A stretch of 64,000 nucleotides of DNA from Phormidium sp. FACHB-1136 (GCF_014697375.1 NZ_JACJRS010000009.1:1-64000), one strand, 5' to 3'. Positions 1 to 8,775 are shown, counted from the first letter of the stretch. Translations and numbers: made by a program. Notes: generated from the letters alone by a model not told the origin.

Positions 1-1
1 C

Positions 2-184
2 CTCCGCTGGCTCAAGGGTGCCGTCAACAAAGGGCGTCCGTTGCTCCAACCCATCCCCCTGCTCACCGTTGACCCTGAACCCTGCTTTGCCTCTAAAAAC
101 GCCGAAGACCAGTACTATGACCGCATCTGGTTCTCTAGGATCCAGTCCATACGATGTCAATTGCCCCCCTGGGAGGCGGCATAA
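2..184 (+). CDS. C-terminal tail of an unrecognised protein (cut by window edge)
   Basis: Frame 2 is open from the first base to a TAA at 182-184, giving 60 residues that begin LRWLKGAVNKG and end LPPWEAA. The composition is GC-rich and protein-like, unlike the AT-rich genes that follow. It converges on the protease gene, whose stop lies 8 nt away. I do not recognise the family. Because the start lies outside the window, it could also be a chance open frame. Confidence 0.4.
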   Translation, partial: LRWLKGAVNKGRPLLQPIPLLTVDPEPCFASKNAEDQYYDRIWFSRIQSIRCQLPPWEAA

Positions 185-191
185 AGATGTG

Positions 192-1016
192 TCAGGCAGT
201 CAGCCCGCAAGCTTTACATGTCACCAAAGTATCACTTTTCACACTCATCTTTAAGTCTTCCGCAAGGTCTGATTTGCTTAAGAAGTCATCTTCCTCACTA
301 GAGTCCTTTGTGAGGGAAGTACCGCAGTTCTCACAGTACTTTTTGTCTATCGATGTGAAGCCACATACTGTACAGTAATGGGTAGAGCCTTTAACTTCTT
401 CTTCAAGCCAAGTAGAATATCGTTTGACTACTTCATTAATTGGGATGGCGAAATTTAGATGTTCTGAATTGACGTAACCCATCGTATTGATACCAGCCAA
501 TTCTCCATAAGCTGTGTAAAGGGCACCGCCGCTATTCCCAGGATTAATAGAAACATCTATTTGAATAAATTTAGCAGCATTGATTGTACGTTCTATAGAG
601 CTAATGATACCCTGAGTCAGAGTATAGTCGAGTCCCATTGGATGGCCAATGGCAAACACAGACTCTCCAACCTTAAGGTTTCGCTGGCAACAGGGATTGA
701 AGTCTTTTCCGGAGAAAATCAGAGAAGAACTGAGAAGTGAAGACTTAGCAAGATCAAATTTGATGAAGGCCAAGTCAATATCTGAATAAGAACGAATAAC
801 CCTACCTATAAACTTATCACCATTTCTCAATCCAACCAAAGCTTTAGAATTGGTTTCAACTACATGCCTATTTGTAACAGCGATGCCGCTCTTGTGAATG
901 ACAACGCCACTACCAGAACCATCCTTAGTTCTTATGCTAATAACGGTATCTGCTACGATTTCAAATAAGTCTTGGGGTTGATATCGCTTAGGCATGATTT
1001 TCATTACTTTGTCCAA
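192..1016 (-). CDS. HtrA/DegP-like trypsin-type serine protease with C-terminal zinc ribbon
   Basis: This is a 274-residue S1C-type protease domain. The triad is visible: His51 in TNRHVV, Asp79 or Asp81 in YSDIDLAF, and Ser162 in NPGNSGGAL. There is no signal peptide and no PDZ domain, so it is probably cytoplasmic. After the protease domain come a zinc ribbon (C215, C218, C228, C231) and a lone CKAC pair (267-270) right at the C-terminus, which looks like half of a second ribbon. Three in-frame Met codons (1, 5, 8) could be the start. The gene is AT-rich, unlike the rest of the window, and follows the GTPase on the same strand 74 nt downstream, so both may be transferred cargo. The substrate is unknown. 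Confidence 0.85.
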   Translation of the reverse strand: MDKVMKIMPKRYQPQDLFEIVADTVISIRTKDGSGSGVVIHKSGIAVTNRHVVETNSKALVGLRNGDKFIGRVIRSYSDIDLAFIKFDLAKSSLLSSSLIFSGKDFNPCCQRNLKVGESVFAIGHPMGLDYTLTQGIISSIERTINAAKFIQIDVSINPGNSGGALYTAYGELAGINTMGYVNSEHLNFAIPINEVVKRYSTWLEEEVKGSTHYCTVCGFTSIDKKYCENCGTSLTKDSSEEDDFLSKSDLAEDLKMSVKSDTLVTCKACGLTA

Positions 1017-1090
1017 AAAAATACTGGTGGAATGATTTACTCAAATCATCAAATCCAGGGGAAGGTCTAATTAACTAAAAATGTCAACTA

Positions 1091-2236
1091 TTAGTGACTA
1101 CCAAGAAACTTATTTACAAGCTTTGTCCAACTAGGCAGATCTCGAACGTCAGTTAATGCTAGCTCTTTCAAAGTATCTTTTGCCTGTTGATGATATGTTC
1201 TAAATTTTGAGCGCAAAAGTTCTTCTTGCTCTAACTCCTCTCCATTAGAAAGTAGATAATTAACTGTTGCAAGCAACGCTAACGTAATAACAACTGCTAC
1301 TCCAGCAGCAGCTACATCGACAACTCCTGTTGGAGGCAAGAAAGATTTTACAAATAGAAAAAGATTAGAGCCTGCCGTCTCAGCGATGAACTTAGGTAAA
1401 ATGCTAAGAGTTGATTCAGCGGATAGAATTTGGCCCGTATAAAGATAAGACAGAGATGCAATTGCGGCTCCTTGCGTAGCTGTAATATAAACAGCACTGC
1501 CAGGTATAAAGGCCTCTCCAGCTACCGCAGTTAAAGCTACCGCAATAATTTTGACAGCATGAGACTGTTTCTGGGCCATGTGTCTAGCTAATAATAAGTC
1601 TTTACCCTTTTTTTCAAGAAAGCTCCCAATGTCATTACGAAGTTGTGAGACACCTCTGATATCCATCGTGGGGAGACGGCTTTTAGGATCGTAACCCTTT
1701 GCACAAGTCGGATATATTCTATCTACTCCCAGATCAGTCTCCCACTGTCGAGTAATGTCTTCTAAGACCGATGGATCTAAGTCATCCCACTCATCAATTT
1801 TATTCAGGACAACAAAAATAGCATCACAATGTTGACGTAAGTCATCTAGATTTTTCTTCTGTGAGGAATCTGAGGAACCAGTTACTACAAAGATGCCAAT
1901 ATCTATGTGCTTCAAAAATTTTCTGGTAAGCTCACTATTCTCAGCACGAACATCATCCAATCCAGGGGAATCGATTAGATGAACTTTTTCATCTAACTTG
2001 AGTATCATTAAGTCAGTAGTTATGCCCGATGTTGCACCTACTTTGGCAATTTCTAACGCTTGCTTCCGACTTAACTTGAGCAAAGCATTGATTAGAGAAC
2101 TTTTTCCAGCACTGACCTTACCAATAACCGCAATATTAAGGGTTTGAGATAAATCAGGAACTTTCTTGATGAACTGAGCTTCAACACGATCAAAAAAACT
2201 CTCTTCGCTAAACCCTTCATAAGCTGAACTACTCAT
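1091..2236 (-). CDS. Era/dynamin-like GTPase with C-terminal membrane segments
   Basis: The protein has 381 residues. The N-terminal half is a P-loop GTPase: G1 at 39-46 (GKVSAGKS), G3 DSPGLD at 89-94 and G4 NKID at 145-148. A likely switch threonine lies near residues 69-74 (TSGITT). The C-terminal part has two hydrophobic stretches (roughly 228-260 and 300-330) and a charged helical tail, as in membrane-associated GTPases of the YcjX/DUF697 or bacterial dynamin-like type; I cannot choose between these. It is AT-rich, lies upstream of the protease on the same strand and diverges from the integron-type integrase. A role in stress or defence is only a guess. Confidence 0.8.
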   Translation of the reverse strand: MSSSAYEGFSEESFFDRVEAQFIKKVPDLSQTLNIAVIGKVSAGKSSLINALLKLSRKQALEIAKVGATSGITTDLMILKLDEKVHLIDSPGLDDVRAENSELTRKFLKHIDIGIFVVTGSSDSSQKKNLDDLRQHCDAIFVVLNKIDEWDDLDPSVLEDITRQWETDLGVDRIYPTCAKGYDPKSRLPTMDIRGVSQLRNDIGSFLEKKGKDLLLARHMAQKQSHAVKIIAVALTAVAGEAFIPGSAVYITATQGAAIASLSYLYTGQILSAESTLSILPKFIAETAGSNLFLFVKSFLPPTGVVDVAAAGVAVVITLALLATVNYLLSNGEELEQEELLRSKFRTYHQQAKDTLKELALTDVRDLPSWTKLVNKFLGSH

Positions 2237-2330
2237 TCTCTAGTTACCCCATTCCAACGATAACTGATTAACACATAAGTCTAAGATGCCCCAAACCGCT
2301 ATGAGTGTCCACAAGTAGATGCTTGCTGTG

Positions 2331-2361
2331 GTCTAACGGTTCGGGGCGGTTGTCGCCCAAC
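2331..2361 (-). other. Possible integron core-site pair (GTTAGAC and GTTGGGC on the minus strand)
   Basis: On the minus strand, GTTGGGC (2361-2355) and GTTAGAC (2337-2331) both fit the integron core-site consensus GTTRRRY. The second lies about 95 nt before the GTPase start, where a cassette junction of an integron led by the divergent integrase would be expected. The consensus is degenerate and no full attC fold was found, so this is weak. Confidence 0.2.
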
Positions 2362-2640
2362 GAATCAGCATCCTGCTACCCCAGCCCTCCGACGTTACAC
2401 TACACCTCTGAGCCCCCCAACTGCCCCAACCTTCGCTGACCCAAGGTAACACTCCGGACAGTTTTTGACGGCCAACGGTAGAATGCGGGTTCAAGACATC
2501 TTTTGCAGTAGTCTGGTCAACGAGAAATCAAGGATTTTAGCGCTTATCCAGAAAGTGTCTGGACTATTGCTAAAGGTTGCCCCTCATCAATAGTCTTTCA
2601 GGAAGGACGGCCTTGAACCAACGACAGACAGCTAACTCTT

Positions 2641-2806
2641 TATTAGAGGGAAATTTTCCGCCTAATACCCTTATACGGGATCTTAGGTGGAAATCTGTCC
2701 GCCTAAATACCCCTAGAGGGATCTTAGGTGGAAAAATTTCAGCCTAAATGCCGAATATGGGATCTTAGGTGGAAAGTTTCAGTATAAACACCCGACGCCC
2801 TGGGAG
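2641..2806. repeat. Four tandem 41-bp stem-loop repeats upstream of the integrase
   Basis: Units begin with TTAG at 2643, 2683, 2724 and 2765, a period of 40-41 bp. Three units share GGATCTTAGGTGGAAA. Within each unit TTAGGTGGA can pair with TCCGCCTAA or a variant 4-6 nt later, so every unit is a small hairpin; the last is degenerate. The array ends about 45 bp before the integrase ATG, the position of the attI or promoter region in integrons. Confidence 0.8.
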
Positions 2807-2849
2807 CCTGGTAACTTAAGATTTCCTTAGAAATAGTACGGGCTTACCT

Positions 2850-3821
2850 ATGGATGCATCGACTCCTCCACCCAAACGCCTGCTTGACCAAGTGCGGGAT
2901 GCCATTCGCCTGAAGCACTACTCTTACCGCACAGAGCAGACCTACGTGCAATGGATTCGGCGGTATATCCTGTTTCACAACAAGCGCCACCCGAATCAAA
3001 TGGGGGTGCCGGAGATAGAGGTGTTTCTGACCCATCTGGCGGTTCAGGAGCATGTCGCGGCCTCTACGCAGAATCAGGCGTTAAGCGCGTTGTTATTTTT
3101 GTATCGAGAAGTTCTGTTTCTGCCCTTGGATGCTCGGATTGATGCGGTGCGGGCCAAGCCATCGCGGAAACTGCCAACGGTTTTGACCAAGGATGAGGTG
3201 CGCTCGGTGATTCTGCATATGACTGGGGTGCATCGGCTGATTGTGCAGACGCTCTATGGTAGTGGGCTGCGCCTGCGAGAGGCGATGCAGCTACGGGTGA
3301 AGGATTTGGATTTTCCCCAGTATCAAATTGTGGTGCGGGACGCTAAGGGACATGACAGCCGTGTAACCATGCTTCCGGTCAGTTTGGTGGAGCCTTTACA
3401 GGAGCACCTTCAGGGGGTGCAGCGACTCCATCAGCAAGATTTGGAGCAGGGCTATGGGGCAACCGTTTTACCCTTTGCCTTGGCCCGAAAGTATCCTAAT
3501 GCGAACCGCCAATGGCACTGGCAGTTTGTGTTTCCGGCTTCGACACGCTGCCAAGATCCGCGCAGTGGAACGGTGGTGCGCTACCACTTGCATGAAAGCG
3601 GATTGCAAAAGGCCGTGAAGCAAGCGGTGCGCTGTGCAGGAATTCAAAAGCGAGTGGGTTGTCACACCTTCCGCCATAGCTTTGCCACCCATCTGCTGCA
3701 AAACGGCTACGACATTCGCACGGTGCAGGAGTTGTTGGGGCACAAGGATGTGAAGACCACGATGATTTACACCCATGTGCTGAATCGGGGTGGGCGGGGG
3801 GTGAAAAGTCCGCTGGATTAA
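2850..3821 (+). CDS. intI: Integron-type integrase (IntI-like tyrosine recombinase)
   Basis: The protein has 323 residues, the usual IntI length. An N-terminal SAM-like core-binding domain (about 10-100) is followed by the catalytic domain with Arg141 (GSGLRLRE), His272/Arg275 ([12 protein letters not shown]), His298 (LLGHKD) and nucleophile Tyr307 (TMIYTHV). Between the second and third motifs sits the insertion specific to integron integrases (about 203-245: [19 protein letters not shown]), and the C-terminus GRGVKSPLD matches IntI families, which separates it from XerC/D. The upstream side carries tandem hairpin repeats and two AT-rich genes that point away, as cassettes do. No clear attC site was found, so it may be a relic platform. 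Confidence 0.9.
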   Translation: MDASTPPPKRLLDQVRDAIRLKHYSYRTEQTYVQWIRRYILFHNKRHPNQMGVPEIEVFLTHLAVQEHVAASTQNQALSALLFLYREVLFLPLDARIDAVRAKPSRKLPTVLTKDEVRSVILHMTGVHRLIVQTLYGSGLRLREAMQLRVKDLDFPQYQIVVRDAKGHDSRVTMLPVSLVEPLQEHLQGVQRLHQQDLEQGYGATVLPFALARKYPNANRQWHWQFVFPASTRCQDPRSGTVVRYHLHESGLQKAVKQAVRCAGIQKRVGCHTFRHSFATHLLQNGYDIRTVQELLGHKDVKTTMIYTHVLNRGGRGVKSPLD

Positions 3822-3841
3822 ATTGTCTGCGTTTCCCGGCC

Positions 3842-4924
3842 TTAGAAATCAGCGTATTGAGGGGGGCTGGCTCCAACGCGGTTGGTAATGCGTGGGTATT
3901 TGACCTTGGCCTTGGGTTGGGTAATCTCCAACACATCAACTTGGTGCCACCAATCATCGCCGAAATCAAACCAGTAGCCAAAGGACTCCTCTGCAACCAA
4001 GCTCAACGTCCCGATGGGGGTCTTGGCCACATCTCCCGTCAACTCATCGGACATCGCCACCGTCAGCCCATAGCGTTTGGCGTTCGGATCGTTGGGGCCA
4101 GCCCCTTTCAACTGAAACTCATAGAGGTGTTCTTCTTCGCGGTTAAAGGCTTTGAAGATCACTCGATGCAGATCGGCGAGGGTCTGATCGCCCCGAATCT
4201 CAATGGTGCGGATGATGGACGGGTTTTTCCGCGCAAACGCCTCAGTAATGGGGCCGTCTATTATCGCGACCTCTAAGACATACAGCGCTTGTAGGGCATC
4301 AGCATCGGGGGGCGGGGGGGTAGCTTTGGCGGCTTGGGGTGGGCGGTCTGGGTCTAGGTCGGCTGGTGCGGCTCCCCCTCCAAGCAACGCCACAATGGTA
4401 TCGCTATCCTCCTTGTGCCCTGGGATATAGGGGATCAGTCCCTTGGCATAGGCTTCTATCTGCGCCCCCAGCGGTGCCCGTCGGATATCCATGAGCAGCC
4501 CATTTACCGACAACATCCAAATCAGCGGATTATCCTCCATCCGGCTGGGCAAGCACCACGCGGGGTCGAGCTGCCGCATCTTTAGGGCGTCGCGCACCGT
4601 CTTGGACTTCCCTTGCCCAGTGCTTTCCGCCACCCCAAACCAGCCATAGAGGCTTTTGGCGCTGATATGGGGCGTTTGAGAACTGTCGAACAGAAAATTG
4701 ACCATCCCCACCGCGTGAGCGATGCCACAGGCCCAGGATTTCGCCTGTCCTTTGTCGAGGGGAGAAGGCCGCTTTCGACAGAGGGCCGCCGTGGCTTGGC
4801 GCATCAGTTGGGCATACTCGTCATTGAGATGCTGCTGGGCAAATTGGTCGGTCAGTTCCACAATGCTATCGAACTTCGCTGCCATGGCCTTGGGGACGGT
4901 TTCGGAGGGCTGAGATTTTGCCAT
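3842..4924 (-). CDS. pRiA4b ORF-3-like protein with N-terminal DUF6398-type domain
   Basis: From the ATG at 4924 (MAKSQPSETV) the protein has 360 residues; a longer frame to 5059 exists but its first 45 residues look non-coding. The N-terminal 160 residues resemble the DUF6398 helical domain. After a proline/alanine linker the C-terminal half matches the plasmid pRiA4b ORF-3 family (YVLEVAIIDG, IRTIEIRGDQTLADLH, AFNREEEHLYEFQL), which is often found near transposons. The biochemical role of the family is unknown. It converges with the integrase, the two stops lying 20 nt apart. The domain calls are from memory of family motifs. Confidence 0.75.
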   Translation of the reverse strand: MAKSQPSETVPKAMAAKFDSIVELTDQFAQQHLNDEYAQLMRQATAALCRKRPSPLDKGQAKSWACGIAHAVGMVNFLFDSSQTPHISAKSLYGWFGVAESTGQGKSKTVRDALKMRQLDPAWCLPSRMEDNPLIWMLSVNGLLMDIRRAPLGAQIEAYAKGLIPYIPGHKEDSDTIVALLGGGAAPADLDPDRPPQAAKATPPPPDADALQALYVLEVAIIDGPITEAFARKNPSIIRTIEIRGDQTLADLHRVIFKAFNREEEHLYEFQLKGAGPNDPNAKRYGLTVAMSDELTGDVAKTPIGTLSLVAEESFGYWFDFGDDWWHQVDVLEITQPKAKVKYPRITNRVGASPPQYADF

Positions 4925-5093
4925 GGTTGTTAGCGTGGTGGTGGGGCGGATAGCAGACTTTTTGGCCAATGGGTTCGGAGCTAAAGGGCAACGAGTTAGC
5001 GAATGACCAAGGCTTCTGGGGCGACCTCGGTATCGCTCTAAGGGTAGACGATCCGCCACCGCAGGGCACAGTACCGGGGTTGTGATTAGCTTA

Positions 5094-5562
5094 TCAAGCT
5101 CTAGGGCTGCAAGCTAGATGCCACCTAGTTTGCCAGGGTAAGCGCAAGAAAATCATCGAGAAAATGTGCTCCGTTGCCAGACCTGCGGCAAGGACAGTGA
5201 GCATGTAGTCAGGACTCATCGAGGCCCGCTTTGCCTTCTGCTTGAGACTTCGTTTCTTTGAGGTTTCCTGGTTCAGGACACTGATGGCCAACCGTCGTAG
5301 GAGCGCCATATTCTCGCCCCCGTGGCCCCGTCGAATCCGAGACTTGTCCTCCCCCCAGGTGACATCAAGCACCCAGTGGAGTTGATTTTCGATGCCCCCA
5401 ATGGGTGCGAATGGCCCGACCCATGACGGCGGCATCACAGGGTAACGACGTGAGATAAACCATCGTTTCCTGAGTGATCTTGTTCCAGAGGTGTCGCACC
5501 CGCTTCACCATGACGATGGTGTTGAGTCCCGCCCATGGCTCGATGTGGTGCAGGTCTCCCAT
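5094..5562 (-). pseudogene. ISAs1-family transposase, C-terminal remnant with one-base frameshift
   Basis: Two overlapping frames together give the end of an ISAs1/H-repeat transposase. The first (5562 to about 5400) reads DLHHIEPWAGLNTIVMVKR and ends at RTHWG; the second continues GIENQLHWVLD, TWGEDKSRIRRGHG and ENMALLRRLA. The join falls in a run of five G near 5395-5405, where one extra G explains the shift. The N-terminal two thirds are absent. A tldE-derived repeat copy starts 11 nt beyond its truncated 5' end. It is a dead insertion-sequence fragment. Confidence 0.85.
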
Positions 5563-5572
5563 GATCGCGACC

Positions 5573-5828
5573 GGTTACCCCAGCGTTAAGTTACTGTTCT
5601 CCGGTAATGGAGAGAGAATCGACCCAAAGGCGGGGGCAAAGACCACCGGGGGTGATCTCAACCAGGGGTTCGACGTGGATAACCGCCTTCAGCAGGTCGC
5701 GAAAATCTCCGGCCACGGTGGCGGATTCCACGCTGACCCGTTCGCCCAAACCTGACCCACGGTAACGCAACCCCGTCCTAGCAGGTCGAGATCTGACCCT
5801 GGGACTACAATTCCAGATAATCTAACCT
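5573..5828. repeat. Dispersed repeat carrying a 156-bp copy of the tldE 3' end (copy 1)
   Basis: The core at 5592-5747 matches the last codons and stop of tldE (11512-11667) with scattered substitutions and no indel. It is flanked by sequence shared with copy 2 (10253-10496) but absent at tldE: GGTTACCCCAGCGTTAAG on the left and a block ending GATAATCTAACCT on the right. Outer ends GGTTA and TAACC are inverted. On the minus strand the core stays open and ends in the same TAA as tldE. Confidence 0.85.
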
Positions 5829-5833
5829 AATCT

Positions 5834-6031
5834 CTAAAATTGCTTGGGTAAACCAGCCTGCTTCAACACGGCATTCGCAGTATGGTGTGACTTGATGGCG
5901 CTATCCACAACAAATCGTCTTTGGGTGATTGGGCTATACCAAATGTCATGATCACCCTTTCCAGGTCTCTCAAAGTAGCAGCCTGACTCCATCCGAATCT
6001 TTTTCAATTTGGGCGTTAAGGATTTGGCCAT
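5834..6031 (-). CDS. hicA: HicA-family mRNA interferase toxin
   Basis: The 65-residue protein has the dsRBD-like HicA fold signature: GCYFERPGKGDHDIWYS, where the GDHD histidine is the catalytic position, and VDSAIKSHHTANAVLKQAGL. HicA toxins cleave mRNA and are neutralised by HicB. The start lies 3 nt after the stop of the HicB-like gene, so the two are one operon with the antitoxin first. Assignment is firm from motif and context; activity is not shown. Confidence 0.88.
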   Translation of the reverse strand: MAKSLTPKLKKIRMESGCYFERPGKGDHDIWYSPITQRRFVVDSAIKSHHTANAVLKQAGLPKQF

Positions 6032-6034
6032 GCC

Positions 6035-6280
6035 CTAGGCAACCTCAACGGTTTCTTGGGTATGGGTCACTAATTCAAAGGAAATCGGGCCTTTGTAGTC
6101 CCCTGCAATCACCTGATTGAGCACCAACAACTCTGGAATCAGATGACGAAGTTTGTGCTGTAACTCGTCGAAGGATGTGGCTTCAGTCGCCAGTCCAGGG
6201 ACAGTCTCGCTGGTGGCAACCCAGACCGCTGTCTCGCTATCCCAAAACGCATTCACTTGAAAAGCGGCTTCTGGCATCAT
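6035..6280 (-). CDS. hicB: HicB-like / DUF1902 antitoxin
   Basis: The start chosen is ATG 6280 (MMPEAAFQV), with a GAGG ribosome site 8 nt upstream; a longer frame to 6343 exists. The 81-residue product has the partial RNase-H-like HicB core (AFWDSETAVWVATSETVPGL, then TEATSFDELQHKL). It lacks an added DNA-binding domain, so autoregulation may need a partner. It is the first gene of the hicBA pair and is expected to bind and inhibit HicA. Confidence 0.85.
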   Translation of the reverse strand: MMPEAAFQVNAFWDSETAVWVATSETVPGLATEATSFDELQHKLRHLIPELLVLNQVIAGDYKGPISFELVTHTQETVEVA

Positions 6281-6468
6281 GGAAACCTCGCTTGTGCTAA
6301 GGATATGTCTCAGTTTAGTGGATAGGAGATTCTGGACAGCCATCGGCCAACACGGTATCCACCTCTGCTAAGCAGCAATTCGAGATCAAAGAAGCAAGGT
6401 CAAGATCTAGGCTGGGCGATGAGTTGGAGGTGTTGGAAGGCTTGGGCATCATCGACATGAAATGGGTA

Positions 6469-8574
6469 CTAAATCAGCGCAAATAGGCTGAGGATGGTGG
6501 GCAGTAAGGTCTTACAGGCTTCCGCTAGTTTTGAGGCATCTGTGAGGCTTTCGGCCAAACCTTTGAGGGTATCGGTGGCGCGTTTTACGATGCCTTTGGC
6601 TTTGGCATCGGGGTTGGGTTCGGCCCCTGCGGTGGCAATGCGCCCGACCGCTTGCAGGGCTTCGGCTTTTTCCTCGTCGCTGAGTTCACCATCGGTTTCT
6701 ACGGCGGTTTGCAACTGGGTAAGGATGTCTTTTAGGCTGGGTTGATCGGCAACGATAGGGGCTGGAATTTGGTTGATTTGGTTGCTTACTTGGCCGCTGA
6801 TGGTGCCTAAATTTAGGGTGCTGCCCGTGAGGTTTACGTCACCTCCAGCATAGAAACTACCGTCGCCAGTGTTGATAGGGTTGTTCATGTTGTTGATTTG
6901 AAAGCTGGATAAAAATCGACTGAAACCAAGGGAAACTTCTTTAATATCATCCCCTCGACGCTTTTCGGCTTCGAGTTGGGCGGCAGCGGTGGCAGCGGCA
7001 AGGCGAGCTTCATAGACCTCATCCCAGGTGCGTTCAACGTCGGCTTTGTTGGTTCCTTCAGGGACTTTGAGGGTGAGTAGAATATCATCCCCTTGCCGCT
7101 CAAAGCTTTGGATGGAGTCGGTGGTAATTCCGGGATGGGCTTGGATGATACTCTGAAAGGCGGCTTTGAACGAATCGGGATTGATGCCGTTGCGAATTAA
7201 CAATTGCACGGTGTCGATCATTTCTTTGAAGAGTTTTTCAAAGTCGCCCGGTTGAAAGTCTTTGTTGGGGTTGTGGGGTCGCCGTTCTCGGTCGCCCCGT
7301 GCGTCGGGCTTTTCGCGCAGAAAGACGTGTTGGCAATCGATGTTTTGCAAAGTGGTGGTGCTGTCGATGTTCCAGGCTTCTAGGCAAGCGCCTGTGAGGT
7401 GGGCAGCGGTGAAGTCGGCGGCGATGCAGTTGGCCTCCGTGAGGTTGGCTTTATGTAGGTTGGCCTCTTTCAGTAAAGCCCCGTTGAGGTTGACCCCTCG
7501 CAAATTGGCCTGCCCTAACTCGGCCCCGGCCAGGTTGGCTCCGCGCAGGTCGGCATTGGAGAAGTCTTGATCAATGCCATCTAGGGTTGTCAGCAGTTTT
7601 AGTACACGGGGATCTTGCAGGTTGGCCATACCCAAACGGGCGCGATCTAGCTGTTGGGCACCGTGCCAGCGCACACGGGACAAAATAGTAGAGTGCTGCC
7701 TAGAATCGGCAAAATTACTATTTTTTAGGGTGGCCTGGGCAAAGGTGGCCCCAGACAGGTTTGTGCCGCTAAAACTGGTGCCGCCCAGGGCCGCAAAGGC
7801 AAGACCAATGATGCGAAGATTCTCGAAATTCGGGTCTTTTCTATAGATTCTTTTTTTAATATAGATAGAAAGCAATAAGCTTACGACAGCGAAAGCGAAA
7901 GCGCCAGCGCCAGCGCCAGCGAAAGCGAAAGCGCCAGCGCCAGCGAAAGCGAAAGCGAAAGCGAAAGCGACAGCGACAGCGACAGCGAAAGCGAAAGCGA
8001 AAGCGAAAGCGAAAGCGAAAGCGAAAGCGCCAGCGAAAGCGCCAGCGACAGCGAAAGCGAAAGCGCCAGCGACAGCGAAAGCGCCAGCGACAGCGAAAGC
8101 GAAAGCGAAAGCGAAAGCGAAAGCGAAAGCGAAAGCGACGCTCCCTAGTGTTCTAATCGTAAAGCCTTGACGGGCGATGGCAGTAAAGGTAACCGCCACC
8201 AACGCTAAGCCGATAATCCCAGTGACTAAATCAGTGGTATTACCAGTGGTGAAGTAATAGGCTATCCACCAGCCTGTATACCCCTGCAAAAACCCGGCTA
8301 ACCCTGCGATCAAAATAATCAACAGGAACTGTACTAAAACCCACCGCCGCTGCAATCCAGCTTTGGCATGGCTAAAGTTGGTATTTTTCAGGGTGGCATC
8401 TACAAATCGGGCGCTGCAAATATCGGCCCCGCTGAAATCGGCCCCGGAGAGGTTGGCTTTGTGAAAGGTGTTGCCGCGCAAAATAGCGCCCCGAAAGTCT
8501 CGCTCTCCGGCATCGTAGAGGCGGGTGACTTCCGTGGCGCTGAGGGGTTTGCCGTGGTACTTGCCTTGGCTCAA
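6469..8574 (-). CDS. Membrane-spanning pentapeptide-repeat protein with Ala-Phe/Val/Gly tract
   Basis: The reading frame of 701 residues has a TTG start at 8574; no ATG or GTG lies between it and the upstream in-frame stop. Order: short pentapeptide block (about 25-70), two ordinary hydrophobic segments (about 80-140), an 85-residue stretch of alternating Ala with Phe, Val or Gly (about 146-231), a second pentapeptide block (about 265-400), a charged helical region, a Gly/Asn-rich segment (SFYAGGDVNLTG), and a C-terminal region ending in a hydrophobic segment. Pentapeptide repeats form a right-handed beta helix. Function is unknown; the Ala-Phe tract is encoded by hexanucleotide repeats and may vary in length. 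Confidence 0.8.
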   Translation of the reverse strand: MSQGKYHGKPLSATEVTRLYDAGERDFRGAILRGNTFHKANLSGADFSGADICSARFVDATLKNTNFSHAKAGLQRRWVLVQFLLIILIAGLAGFLQGYTGWWIAYYFTTGNTTDLVTGIIGLALVAVTFTAIARQGFTIRTLGSVAFAFAFAFAFAFAFAVAGAFAVAGAFAFAVAGAFAGAFAFAFAFAFAFAFAVAVAVAFAFAFAFAGAGAFAFAGAGAGAFAFAVVSLLLSIYIKKRIYRKDPNFENLRIIGLAFAALGGTSFSGTNLSGATFAQATLKNSNFADSRQHSTILSRVRWHGAQQLDRARLGMANLQDPRVLKLLTTLDGIDQDFSNADLRGANLAGAELGQANLRGVNLNGALLKEANLHKANLTEANCIAADFTAAHLTGACLEAWNIDSTTTLQNIDCQHVFLREKPDARGDRERRPHNPNKDFQPGDFEKLFKEMIDTVQLLIRNGINPDSFKAAFQSIIQAHPGITTDSIQSFERQGDDILLTLKVPEGTNKADVERTWDEVYEARLAAATAAAQLEAEKRRGDDIKEVSLGFSRFLSSFQINNMNNPINTGDGSFYAGGDVNLTGSTLNLGTISGQVSNQINQIPAPIVADQPSLKDILTQLQTAVETDGELSDEEKAEALQAVGRIATAGAEPNPDAKAKGIVKRATDTLKGLAESLTDASKLAEACKTLLPTILSLFALI
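7884..8139 (-). repeat. Imperfect hexanucleotide repeat tract inside the pentapeptide gene
   Basis: About 42 consecutive units of GCGAAA with GCGCCA and GCGACA variants (plus-strand reading). On the coding strand they give Ala-Phe, Ala-Gly and Ala-Val dipeptides. Because units are 6 bp, gain or loss of copies keeps the frame and lengthens or shortens the hydrophobic segment by two residues. Confidence 0.95.
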
Positions 8575-8641
8575 GGGGAGTGTTCTGGCGTGGGTTGTCC
8601 TTAATTTAAGCGCAGCTTACCCGAAAAGGCACTATCAGCAA

Positions 8642-8743
8642 GCGCACTTTCATCATGTTTCTTCTCATTGGGCTAAGATCCCAGGGTTCTTTGGCGTTTT
8701 GGCGATAAATTATCGGTCACAGCAGGGTAGAACCCTGGGATCT
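8642..8743. repeat. Left flank of the HNH module: direct repeat plus palindromic element
   Basis: Positions 8642-8671 match 9631-9661 in direct orientation (30 bp, a few differences). They are followed by a 68-bp element (8676-8743) whose ends AGATCCCAGGGTTCT and AGAACCCTGGGATCT are exact inverted repeats. The reverse complement of this element recurs at 9557-9624, across the gene pair. Confidence 0.85.
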
Positions 8744-8775
8744 AGGCTAAAAAGGAAATCACTAGGAGAATAGCC

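Noticed and set aside
2331-2480. Complete attC site
   Set aside because: GTCTAAC is present, but no matching GTTRRRY or paired arms occur within 57-141 nt.
4925-5059. Longer start for the pRiA4b ORF-3-like gene
   Set aside because: The extra 45 residues are Arg/Pro/Thr-rich without pattern and include the end of the ISAs1 remnant region.
7884-8139. CRISPR-like array
   Set aside because: Units are six bases without spacers and are translated in frame; it is a microsatellite.
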